A stretch of 64,000 nucleotides of DNA from Beijerinckiaceae bacterium (GTDB lineage: Bacteria > Pseudomonadota > Alphaproteobacteria > Rhizobiales > Beijerinckiaceae): assembly GCA_947453205.1 (NCBI GenBank), contig CANGFT010000001.1, positions 1-64,000 on the forward strand, read 5' to 3'. This document shows positions 24,961 through 32,358 of this stretch, one piece after another. Made by a program: the position numbers and the translations under genes. How positions within the stretch are numbered: position 1 is the first letter of the stretch; each line of letters starts with the position of its first letter. Under the pieces are notes generated by a model. It did no database searches. It was not told the DNA's origin and saw only the letters and a list, made by a program, of their open reading frames with translations.

Positions 24961-27060
24961 TCATTCCGTGCTGCCGATCACGGCTACGACTGTGATACGT
25001 TTTGTTTCGGGAACTTCCCTGAAGCTGAGCGTGAGCGCGTCGGGCGCCGCCTGGCGGACAAGCGTTGCGAGGTCGCGGCGCAGCATGGGGCTGGTGACGA
25101 CGACGAGCGGCTTGTTGGCTTCCGCCAGAACGCGCGATTGCTCCTGGAAAGATTCGACAAGTTTGCGGCCGAGGCTCGGCTCGATGATGCTCGCGCCTGT
25201 TCCAGCGGCGCGGGCGTTCTGCATGATGATCTGCTCGAGGCCGGGGTCCAGCGTGACGACCGAGAGCGCCTCCTTCGGGCCGCAGACGCGCTGGATGATG
25301 AGCGGGCCAAGAGCCACGCGCACGGCGTCCACCAACTCGTCCACTTCGCGGCTCTTCTCGCTCGCGAGGCACTCGAGGATGCGGTGCATGTCGCTGATCG
25401 AGATCTGGTCCGCGAGCAGGAGCTTCAGCACCCGCGTCAGGATGCTGAGCGACAGAACCTTCGGCACGAGGCCGGACACGAGGTTGGGCGAGCTCTTCGC
25501 CACGTGGTCGAGCAGGGCCTGGGTCTCGTCCTGCGTCAGCAGGTCGCCGGCGTTCTGACGCAGCAGCTGGTTGAAGTGCGTGGCGATGACGGTGCTGGGA
25601 TCGACCACGGTATAGCTCGCCGCTTGGGCGCGAGCCCGTTCCTGCGGTTCGATCCAGATCGCGTCGAGGCCGAAGGTCGGATCCTTGACCGCTTCACCAC
25701 GCAGCACGACGTTGCTCTTGCCGCCCTGGATCGCCAGAAGCTTGCCCGTCTGCACCTTGTCATCCGCGAGGATGACGCCGCCGATGGTGACGCGATAGCC
25801 GCTGGGCTCAAGCGAGAGATTGTCGCGGATGCGCACGGCCGGAACGATGAAGCCGAAGTCGCGCGAGGCCTGCTTGCGAATGCCCGTGATGCGCGTGACC
25901 AGCGAACTCTTGCTGTCGTCTTCGAGCAGGGGAATGAGGCCGTAGCCGACTTCGAGCAGCAGTTGGGGACGGCTGGAGACGTCTTCGATCGAAAGCTGTC
26001 CGTCCTTGTCCGCGTCTGTCTCGACCGTTTCTTCGGCTGCTCCTTCGGTGAGGGAGGGTGTCTTGGGATCCGCCGGACGCCCGGTCGAGGACTTGATGGC
26101 GACGAGGGCTGAGAGCATGCCTGCGCCGACGAAAAGCGTGGTCGGCATGCCCGGCACGAGGCCAAAGAGGCAGAGGATGCCCGACACGGGCCACCACGCG
26201 CGTTTGCCGCCGAGCTGACGCATCATGCGGTCGGTGAGGTCATGGCCCGAGGAGTCGCGGGTCACGATGACGGCGGTCGCGAGCGAGAGAAGCAGCGAGG
26301 GGATCTGCGCGACGAGGCCGTCGCCGATGGCCAGGGTCGTATAGACCTTCGCCGCCTTGGCCAGCGTCAGGTCGTGGAAGATCATGCCGACGATCAGGCC
26401 GCCGATGATGTTGATGCCGAGAATCATGAGACCGGCGACCGCGTCGCCTTTCACGAACTTCGTCGCGCCGTCCATGGAGCCGTAGAAGTCGGATTCGCGG
26501 GTGACTTCCTCGCGGCGCCTTTTGCCTTCCTCTGGGGTGATGAGGCCGGCGTTGAGTTCGGCGTCGATCGCCATCTGCTTGCCGGGCATCGCGTCAAGGG
26601 TGAAGCGCGCGCTCACTTCCGAGACGCGGCCTGTGCCCTTCACGATCACGATCAGGTTGATGATGACGAGAATGAAGAAGACCAGAAGGCCGATGGCGAA
26701 ATTGCCCGCCGTGATGAATTCGCCGAAGGCCTTGATGACCTGTCCCGCTGCATCCGTTCCCGCATGGCCATGGGCCAGCACCACGCGCGCCGAAGCGACG
26801 TTGAGCGACAGGCGCAGGATCGTGGCGAAGAGGAGAACGGTGGGAAAGGACGAGAAGTCGAGCGGACGGTAAGTGTTGAGGCTCGCCATGAGGATGGCGA
26901 GGCCGAGGACGATGTTGAGCGTGAAGAAGATATCAAGCAGCAACGGTGGCACGGGGACCACCATCATCAGGATCAGGGCGACCAGGGCGACAGGCATGAC
27001 GAGCGACTTCGCCATCCGCCCGGCGCCAGACCCTTGTGATAATAGAGCTACGTCAGCCAC
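24961..27060 (-). CDS. flhA: Flagellar export gate protein FlhA
   Basis: At 699 residues it has the family length. About eight N-terminal membrane helices (to ~residue 330) include the signature FPTVLLFATILRLSLNVASARVVL and the loop DAMPGKQMAIDAELNAGLITPEEGKRRREEV (FHIPEP region). A cytoplasmic domain follows, with LEVGYGLIPLLED and PEVKRITVVAVIGSTE-like ends. FlhA forms the nonameric export gate that docks substrates and chaperones and uses the proton-motive force. It is the first gene of flhA-flhF-flhG-fliA, with a sigma-54 promoter ~95 bp upstream. Confidence 0.97.
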   Translation of the reverse strand: MADVALLSQGSGAGRMAKSLVMPVALVALILMMVVPVPPLLLDIFFTLNIVLGLAILMASLNTYRPLDFSSFPTVLLFATILRLSLNVASARVVLAHGHAGTDAAGQVIKAFGEFITAGNFAIGLLVFFILVIINLIVIVKGTGRVSEVSARFTLDAMPGKQMAIDAELNAGLITPEEGKRRREEVTRESDFYGSMDGATKFVKGDAVAGLMILGINIIGGLIVGMIFHDLTLAKAAKVYTTLAIGDGLVAQIPSLLLSLATAVIVTRDSSGHDLTDRMMRQLGGKRAWWPVSGILCLFGLVPGMPTTLFVGAGMLSALVAIKSSTGRPADPKTPSLTEGAAEETVETDADKDGQLSIEDVSSRPQLLLEVGYGLIPLLEDDSKSSLVTRITGIRKQASRDFGFIVPAVRIRDNLSLEPSGYRVTIGGVILADDKVQTGKLLAIQGGKSNVVLRGEAVKDPTFGLDAIWIEPQERARAQAASYTVVDPSTVIATHFNQLLRQNAGDLLTQDETQALLDHVAKSSPNLVSGLVPKVLSLSILTRVLKLLLADQISISDMHRILECLASEKSREVDELVDAVRVALGPLIIQRVCGPKEALSVVTLDPGLEQIIMQNARAAGTGASIIEPSLGRKLVESFQEQSRVLAEANKPLVVVTSPMLRRDLATLVRQAAPDALTLSFREVPETKRITVVAVIGSTE

Positions 27061-27153
27061 TCTTCATCTCCGCTGTCGGATTTCCGTCACTCACCAATGG
27101 TTCGTCCGGTTTCCGACGGTTTTTTGAGGTAAAACCCTACGGAAAAGAGGGGG

Positions 27154-27169
27154 TGCAAGGGACATGCCA
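27154..27169 (-). promoter_or_regulatory. Sigma-54 promoter of flhA operon
   Basis: On the minus strand it reads TGGCAT-GTCCC-TTGCA, a near-consensus -24/-12 element. It is back to back with the divergent flgP promoter; the two -24 elements are only 15 bp apart, so one upstream activator site could serve both. Confidence 0.85.
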
Positions 27170-27183
27170 GCCCTTTTTCGCGG

Positions 27184-27199
27184 CGGCACGGTTTTTGCT
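27184..27199 (+). promoter_or_regulatory. Sigma-54 promoter of flgP-flgT-flgA operon
   Basis: CGGCAC-GGTTT-TTGCT keeps GGCAC and TTGCT at exact spacing. The predicted transcript start (near 27211) precedes the GTG start of flgP by about 25 bases, which also rules out the longer upstream reading frame that begins inside or above the promoter. Confidence 0.88.
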
Positions 27200-27235
27200 A
27201 GCTCCATCTCGACTGGCTTTCTAAGAGGTCGAGAC

Positions 27236-27661
27236 GTGAAAACTTCGATGGTTCTGGCCGCGTGCCTTCTGCTGACGGGATGCTCGGTTCACGAGATGCA
27301 GCTCAGCACTGAGGTCAACGAGCAAATACCGTACCGCGCGATCGGCTACGCCTCGATGCGCATCCAGCCGGGGAAAACCCCCGCGCAGAAACAGCTCATG
27401 GCGATCCGCGCCGCCAAGGCCGCCGCCATGCGCGAGCTCGCCGAGAAGATCTATGGCGCTGACATATCGGGTCAGACCTCGCTCACCGGCGGCGGCGTCT
27501 ATAGCGACCAGCTTCGCAGCAGCGTCGATGGCCTCGTGCGCGGCGCCCGCGTCGTCAGCATCACGCCGATCCGCAACGATGTCTATGAGGCGGTGCTTGA
27601 GGTCGAGGCCTGGGAGGTCGAGGCCATGCGGGCCCGCTGGCCCAATCGTCACCACCGATAG
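27236..27661 (+). CDS. flgP: FlgP-like outer-membrane lipoprotein (LPP20 family)
   Basis: A 141-residue lipoprotein: the signal VKTSMVLAACLLLTGC has an LTGC lipobox (Cys ~16). The body has the LPP20/FlgP pattern, RAAKAAAMRELAEKIYG followed by alternating strands (GARVVSITPIRNDVYEAVLEVE). In Vibrio and Campylobacter, FlgP forms an outer-membrane-associated disk around the basal body. The GTG at 27236 gives a clean lipoprotein signal and lies just downstream of the sigma-54 site; an upstream ATG in the same frame would bury the signal. flgT follows eight bases later. Confidence 0.85.
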   Translation: MKTSMVLAACLLLTGCSVHEMQLSTEVNEQIPYRAIGYASMRIQPGKTPAQKQLMAIRAAKAAAMRELAEKIYGADISGQTSLTGGGVYSDQLRSSVDGLVRGARVVSITPIRNDVYEAVLEVEAWEVEAMRARWPNRHHR

Positions 27662-27669
27662 GAGCCACG

Positions 27670-28779
27670 ATGCGCCCTCTCGCTTATCTCCTCGCTGCAG
27701 GCGTCTCCCTCGCGGCTTTCGCTCAGGCCCAAGCCGGCCAGCGGTTTGTGCAGGGCGAGGGCAGGGCGGTTCTTGCCGGCAAGGATCTGTCCACGGCGCG
27801 CAGTGCCGCCCTGGCCGATGCGCTCTATGACGCAGCGTCAAAGATCGACTCGCGGGTCCGCGGTGCGAGCCTCATCGACACGGATGGCGCGCTCAAGGAA
27901 GAAAGCAGCATGCTCGTCGCAGGGCGCTTCTCTGGCTATCATGTCGTTTTCGAAGGGCGTGAAGGCGGCGCCTATATCGTTCGTGTCGAGGCCGTCGGCC
28001 TGACGGACGAAGAAGCCTGCAGCGGCAAGCGCGTCGATCTCGACATCCGCGAAATCCGAACACGCGTCGCGCCTGGCGTCCAGGGGCAGGTGCAGCGCAA
28101 TGTGGCGGAAGGCCTGTCGCGCGGCATCGAGTCCTTGGGCGAGGCGAGCGGCTTCCGCATCTCCGACCAGCGCTATCTGCGTCAGACCCGGGGCGATGAG
28201 CGCACCCATCGGTCGCAATATGACTATATGGCGCAGCTGACCAACTCCATGCCGAGCCCGGCCGGATTCTCCATCTCCGGCAACGTGATCGTGGAGATGG
28301 CGCGCCGCGACCGCGCTTTGATGAACGTCACCGACATCGTGGTTCGCATGAGCCTCACGCTCAAGGATAATTATACGGGCGCCCGGATCAGGGACATTCA
28401 TCGCGAGATGGTCGTGCCCGACAAGCGCATGGTCTTTGGCGTCGAAAGCATGTTGGGCCTGACGTCCACGCCGCATGTTCAGCCACGGGTCGATCTTGCT
28501 CCCCTGTTTGAAGAGGTGCGCGACGATCTTGAGGAAGAACTCGCCTGCAAGCCGCTTCGGGCTGTCGTGCGCAGTTCTGAAAAGGGCGACATCGTCCTCT
28601 CGGTCGGGCTTGAGCATGGGGTGCAGCGCGGCGACTACTTCATGGTGACGCTGCCCAACGCGAACAATGACTGGCAGGTCATCCGGATCGATGACGTCAC
28701 GCCATCTGAATCCATCGCGCGGACCTTGAAGGCGAAGCCCGGCATCCCCCTCAACGCCCTCGCGACCTTGATGCGGTAA
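27670..28779 (+). CDS. flgT: FlgT-like H-ring protein
   Basis: A 369-residue periplasmic protein with a signal peptide (about 1-22, ending AQAQA). The N-terminal domain has GEGRAVLAGKDLSTARSAALADALYDAASKIDS, as in FlgT. The middle part (~130-280) resembles the TolB-like FlgT domain, with GNVIVEMARRDRALMNVTDIVVRMSLTL, and the C-terminal part (~300-369, GDIVLSVGLEHGVQRGDYFMVT) is the small beta-domain. FlgT builds the H ring that recruits stators in Vibrio, and a distant FlgT homologue is needed for rotation in Rhodobacter sphaeroides Fla1. Gene neighbours flgP and flgA support the call. Confidence 0.85.
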   Translation: MRPLAYLLAAGVSLAAFAQAQAGQRFVQGEGRAVLAGKDLSTARSAALADALYDAASKIDSRVRGASLIDTDGALKEESSMLVAGRFSGYHVVFEGREGGAYIVRVEAVGLTDEEACSGKRVDLDIREIRTRVAPGVQGQVQRNVAEGLSRGIESLGEASGFRISDQRYLRQTRGDERTHRSQYDYMAQLTNSMPSPAGFSISGNVIVEMARRDRALMNVTDIVVRMSLTLKDNYTGARIRDIHREMVVPDKRMVFGVESMLGLTSTPHVQPRVDLAPLFEEVRDDLEEELACKPLRAVVRSSEKGDIVLSVGLEHGVQRGDYFMVTLPNANNDWQVIRIDDVTPSESIARTLKAKPGIPLNALATLMR

Positions 28780-28784
28780 GGACC

Positions 28785-29534
28785 ATGACCATGATGCGCA
28801 TCAGCAAACTGGCCTTTCTCATGGGCGCCCTCTGGGCCTCTTCGGCCTGCGCCGAGCCGGCCGCCCCCGATCCCGCGATCTGGGGCCCGGATGATCTGCG
28901 GCGCGTGATGATCGACTGGTTGAGCAGCAATGGGCGCACCGCCCCCGAGCCCAAAGCCATCGGCCCGCTGGACCCGCGCCTGACCGTCGCGGCATGCGAC
29001 AAGGTCGATGTGGCGCCGCGCGGCGCGTCCAGCACAACCTTCACCTTGCGCTGCAAGTCGCCCGCGGATTGGACCTTTGTTCTGCGGGTCGATCAACCTG
29101 TGCCGCCCTCCATCGCGAAAGCTGCGGGCGAGCCTGCAGCCGATGCGCCAACCTGGGTCATTGTCGTTCCCAAGGTCGAGTTGCCCAAGGGCGCGATCCT
29201 GACCGCCGAGGTGCTTGAAGAGCGCAAGGTCTCTTCGCCGCCTACGGGGCAGGCGTTCAAGTCCATCGCCGAGGTTGTCGGGCTGCGGGTCAGCTACCCC
29301 ATCGGTCCCGGCGCTCCCCTTGCCGCACGCAACGTCGCCCGGACGCCGCTTGTCGCCAAAGGGGAGAACGTCACCCTGGTCGCCAATGGGTCCGGTTTTG
29401 AAATCAGCGTGCCCGGCCGCGCCGAGCAGGACGGCTACGAGGGCGACCTGATCGCCGTGAAAAACGTCAAGACCGGGGCTGTCCTGAAGGGCAGGCTTGA
29501 GCGTGGCAAAATGGTCAGCGTGATGCAGCTCTGA
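28785..29534 (+). CDS. flgA: P-ring assembly chaperone FlgA
   Basis: A 249-residue periplasmic protein with a signal peptide (about 1-23). The C-terminal SAF-type domain carries VPKVELPKGAILTAEVLEERKV, GLRVSYPIGPGAPLAARNVAR, the NVTLVANGSGFEISVPGRA motif and ENDG-like GDLIAVKNVKTGAVLKGRL, which together identify FlgA. It assists folding of FlgI into the P ring. It lies five bases after flgT. Confidence 0.94.
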   Translation: MTMMRISKLAFLMGALWASSACAEPAAPDPAIWGPDDLRRVMIDWLSSNGRTAPEPKAIGPLDPRLTVAACDKVDVAPRGASSTTFTLRCKSPADWTFVLRVDQPVPPSIAKAAGEPAADAPTWVIVVPKVELPKGAILTAEVLEERKVSSPPTGQAFKSIAEVVGLRVSYPIGPGAPLAARNVARTPLVAKGENVTLVANGSGFEISVPGRAEQDGYEGDLIAVKNVKTGAVLKGRLERGKMVSVMQL

Positions 29535-29611
29535 CAAAGTTTGGGTCGCAGGCTTTGTTGGTGTATAGTTTTTTAATGCGCGGCCGTTTATAAGGACGCA
29601 GAGGTGACACT

Positions 29612-29902
29612 ATGATCGACGGCATTCGTCAGAACCTGAACCTGATCGAGCCCGGCTCCCGCAAGTCGAGCAAGGCCGAGGCGTCCAAAAGCTCGGCTTC
29701 AGTCGAGTCTTCCGGCCTTTCCGCCGCCACCAGCGCGGAATCGGTGGAGATCAGCACGTCTGTCGGGTCTCTTGGCGGCGCTCCTATTGATCGTGCGCGT
29801 GTAGACGCTATACGCTCCGCTATACGCAACAACGCCTATCCCGTTGACTTTGACGTGCTCGCCAAGCGCATGGTCGAATCGTTGGTTGGGGAAAAGGCGT
29901 AA
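29612..29902 (+). CDS. flgM: Anti-sigma-28 factor FlgM
   Basis: A 96-residue protein. The N-terminal half is Ser/Ala-rich and disordered, as expected for FlgM. The C-terminal sigma-binding part has IDRARVDAIRSAIRNNAYPVDFDVLAKRMVESL, matching the FlgM pattern. FlgM binds FliA until the hook is complete and is then exported through the flagellum. It starts 77 bp after flgA behind AGAGGTG. No confident sigma-28 or sigma-54 promoter is seen in that gap. Confidence 0.9.
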   Translation: MIDGIRQNLNLIEPGSRKSSKAEASKSSASVESSGLSAATSAESVEISTSVGSLGGAPIDRARVDAIRSAIRNNAYPVDFDVLAKRMVESLVGEKA

Positions 29903-29915
29903 CCCGGGATAGCCA

Positions 29916-30206
29916 TTGACCCAGACCTCTCTGGAAGAAGACCTCCTTTCTCTACGCGAGGCTGTCACGCAGCTTGGTCGCGCAATAGCCGTTTCTGATC
30001 TTGCTCTGGTCGAGTCCGCGACGGCGCAGATCAAGGCCCTTGTCGAGCGCGCCAACGCCTCAGGCGGAGAGGCCAGGGAAAGCCAGCGGGCCCTGATCCA
30101 GGAGCTGGAGGGGGCAAGTCAGGAAATCGAGACCCTTCTCGCCTCCAGATTGCGCGCCTTCGACATCGCCATCGCCGCCTGGCGCACCCCTGAGCCGGGA
30201 CTCTGA
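29916..30206 (+). CDS. flgN: FlgN-like export chaperone
   Basis: A 96-residue all-helical protein with LLSLREAVTQLGRAIAVSDL and a long Ala/Glu-rich helix. Size, helicity and position right after flgM fit FlgN, the chaperone for FlgK and FlgL. The primary sequence is too divergent to be sure. The start is a TTG; no strong ribosome site is visible, and coupling to flgM (13 bp gap) may drive translation. Confidence 0.65.
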   Translation: MTQTSLEEDLLSLREAVTQLGRAIAVSDLALVESATAQIKALVERANASGGEARESQRALIQELEGASQEIETLLASRLRAFDIAIAAWRTPEPGL

Positions 30207-30208
30207 CG

Positions 30209-30622
30209 ATGAGTGAGCTTCTCGCTGTCGCGTCCCTGATCATCAGCCTGGCTGGCTGCGCGGGCGGATTCTTCTACATCCGCATCAAGGAAAGCGCATG
30301 GCAGGCGCGCCATGATGAATTGTCGGCGCGAATCAATCTGCTGGTCCTTGAGGAGAGCCGTCACCGCCGGAGCATGTCTGAGGTTCTGGACGAGCGCGAG
30401 GTCACCCTCGAACACGAGGTCCGCCAGATGCAGTCAGACATGAAGATGCTTGACTTGCAGTTGCGCTCAGGGCCCTCACGCGAGGCGCCGGAGGCGGTCG
30501 AGCTTGCGATTCAGCTCGCCCGCGCTGGCGAGCCCCGCGAGGTCGTGGCGAGCCGCACGGGCCTGGCGCCCGACATCGTCGATTTCATCACGGCGATGCA
30601 TTCGTCCCGCTCGAAGGCCTGA
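30209..30622 (+). CDS. DUF2802-like membrane-anchored protein
   Basis: A 137-residue protein with an N-terminal membrane helix (about 4-24), a coiled coil (~25-90) and a C-terminal helix-turn-helix-like motif, AVELAIQLARAGEPREVVASRTGLAPDIVDFITAMH. That layout matches DUF2802 proteins found in polar flagellar/chemotaxis clusters of Pseudomonas and Vibrio. Function is unknown there too. It starts two bases after the flgN-like gene's stop and converges with the next gene. Confidence 0.7.
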   Translation: MSELLAVASLIISLAGCAGGFFYIRIKESAWQARHDELSARINLLVLEESRHRRSMSEVLDEREVTLEHEVRQMQSDMKMLDLQLRSGPSREAPEAVELAIQLARAGEPREVVASRTGLAPDIVDFITAMHSSRSKA

Positions 30623-30640
30623 GCTGCGTAATCCCCCCGA

Positions 30641-31333
30641 TCAGCCCGCTTCCGCCTCGACGTTCAGCGTCGGCTTCGGCGCGTGGGGCTTGGGCTTCAG
30701 AAGCCGAGCCGTGACCAGCTCCAGGGCGGCGGCGCTCTGGTAGGAGGCCAGCCCGTAGTGGCCTCTGGCGGCGTATCCCTGTTTTTTGGATGCGTCCACG
30801 AGCATGGACGAGCCGCCGACGAGCGCGACGGCGACCGCGATCAGATAGGACAGGATGAAGGTGATCGGCCCTTCCACCAGGGCGATGGCCATGACGAGGC
30901 AGATGGCCGACAGCATCTGCCAATTGTGAAAGCGCGCATAGAGCACGGGGGGCGCGAGCGCCCAGACCCAGGAGATTTGGTCGGGTATCAGCACCATGTC
31001 GCCGCCCGTCTGCACCCCGCCCCAATAGGTGACCCATTGGCCGCTGCTGGGCACGGTGACGTTTTCAGCGGGCGTCGTCGCTTCAAAGGCGCAGCCTTCG
31101 AGCCCCTCACCGACGGCGAGCCGGAAAGCGACGTCGTCACGCTTTATGAGAAGCCATTCCCCCTGTTTGAGGCTGGCCGCCAGCTCCGCGTCTTCGAGCA
31201 GTTCAGTTGGCGCATGGGCGCCCAGGGTCAAAATCAGATCCCCCGCCACGAAACCGTTGCGTTCGGCCTTGGAATAGCGCGACACATTTGTCACGAGCAC
31301 GGGGGTATCGAAGGTGCGCTGCTCGGTTTTCAT
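30641..31333 (-). CDS. Unknown protein with PDZ-like N-terminus and membrane helices
   Basis: A 230-residue protein. Residues ~10-75 look like a PDZ-type module (RNGFVAGDLILTLGAHAP and EWLLIKRDDVAFRLAVG). Residues ~115-170 hold two or three membrane helices, with SWVWALAPPVLYARFHNWQM (similar in style to DUF2628) and ICLVMAIALVEGPITFILSYLIAVAVALVG. It is the last gene of the fliK-flhB operon, 18 bp after its neighbour. Role unknown; a membrane adaptor is possible. Confidence 0.7.
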   Translation of the reverse strand: MKTEQRTFDTPVLVTNVSRYSKAERNGFVAGDLILTLGAHAPTELLEDAELAASLKQGEWLLIKRDDVAFRLAVGEGLEGCAFEATTPAENVTVPSSGQWVTYWGGVQTGGDMVLIPDQISWVWALAPPVLYARFHNWQMLSAICLVMAIALVEGPITFILSYLIAVAVALVGGSSMLVDASKKQGYAARGHYGLASYQSAAALELVTARLLKPKPHAPKPTLNVEAEAG

Positions 31334-31351
31334 GGGGTTGGATCCCGTGGC

Positions 31352-32173
31352 TCAGGGATAGCGGATAAGCGCGTCGCGTCCGGATGCGACGGCCGGGGCG
31401 CGCTTGGGTGCAGGCTTCTGAACCTCAACCTTCGGCTTCTCAACCACAGGCGGGGGGGCCTGGTCGCGCGCGATCTGCGCCTGCTGCATGTCGATCAGCC
31501 GGGCGTTGATGCCCTTGTTCGAGGCCGTCAGGTCGTCGATGGATTGCTTGAGGGCTGCGATCGGCTTGTCATAGGCGTTGGCGGGCGGAATCTTGCCTGC
31601 AAGCGCGTTATGCGCCGCAGTGAAGCCCTGAATGGCCTTCTTGATCTCTTCGGTTTGAGCGCCTGATGTGGCGAGCGCCTCTTCGGACACCTTCAGAGAT
31701 TCCTCGATTTTCGAGCTCGTGGAGATCAGGCTGTTGATTTCGCCTGCGAAGGCGAGCAGCGCGTCCCGATTGACCTTCGCCACAGCGTCGAACTCATTGA
31801 AGGAGCGCTTGTAGAAGACCAGCGCGCTGAAGAGGCCGACGCAGGCGAAGACGATCACCAGAATGGTCGAATAGAACAGGATCATGTTCGAGCGTTTCGA
31901 GCCCTGCACGATGGTCTGCACCTCGCCGCGCAGACGCTGGATCTCCTGCGCGGAGTCGACGGCGGTGCTCGCCGAAGCAAGGGCAAGCTCGATGGCTTCC
32001 TCGATGGGGGTCTTGGGGCTGGGCGCAGGCTTGGCGGCGTCGAGCGCGCCCGGCTTGCGCAGGCTCAAGCCAAGCGGCTTCTTGAGCGGAGACTTGGCGC
32101 CGTCGCCGCCTGCGTTCTCGGCGTCAGCATCCGCAGGCTTGCCCGGTGAAACGGAGATAGGGGGCTTGCTCAT
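31352..32173 (-). CDS. Bitopic membrane protein with periplasmic coiled coil, MotF-like topology
   Basis: A 273-residue protein. Residues ~1-95 are a Pro/Ala-rich cytoplasmic region. One membrane helix follows (~97-121, MILFYSTILVIVFACVGLFSALVFY), then a long helical periplasmic region (~125-225) and a basic Pro-rich tail. It lacks a signal peptide cleavage site. Rhodobacter sphaeroides Fla1 needs a bitopic protein of this topology (MotF) for rotation; similarity here is by topology and location only. It overlaps the preceding small Cys gene by four bases. Confidence 0.65.
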   Translation of the reverse strand: MSKPPISVSPGKPADADAENAGGDGAKSPLKKPLGLSLRKPGALDAAKPAPSPKTPIEEAIELALASASTAVDSAQEIQRLRGEVQTIVQGSKRSNMILFYSTILVIVFACVGLFSALVFYKRSFNEFDAVAKVNRDALLAFAGEINSLISTSSKIEESLKVSEEALATSGAQTEEIKKAIQGFTAAHNALAGKIPPANAYDKPIAALKQSIDDLTASNKGINARLIDMQQAQIARDQAPPPVVEKPKVEVQKPAPKRAPAVASGRDALIRYP

Positions 32174-32358
32174 TGTCTTACGCTCCTTTTTCCGGCGATG
32201 GCCTGCTCACGCCTGCCACAGTCCAGCCCAGAGGAAGATTTGACTTCCAATGAAGGCAGGCGCCGCGATCGAAACATGTAGGCGCGGCAGGCGTAGGGCG
32301 TCGCCGCATCGTGGGTAATCATGAAATATCGGCAGCCGAAGCAGGATGGAGCTGTCAT
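32170..32358 (-). CDS. Small four-cysteine protein
   Basis: A 62-residue protein with CFGCRYF, then YACRAYMFRSRRLPSLEVKSSSGLDCG. The four cysteines (CxxC ... C ... C) in this spacing suggest a structural zinc site. Small proteins with this look occur in several proteobacteria and are sometimes labelled as uracil-DNA-glycosylase-like, without proof. The gene overlaps flhB upstream and the bitopic protein gene downstream by four bases each, so it is fully embedded in the flagellar operon. Confidence 0.7.
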   Translation of the reverse strand: MTAPSCFGCRYFMITHDAATPYACRAYMFRSRRLPSLEVKSSSGLDCGRREQAIAGKRSVRQ

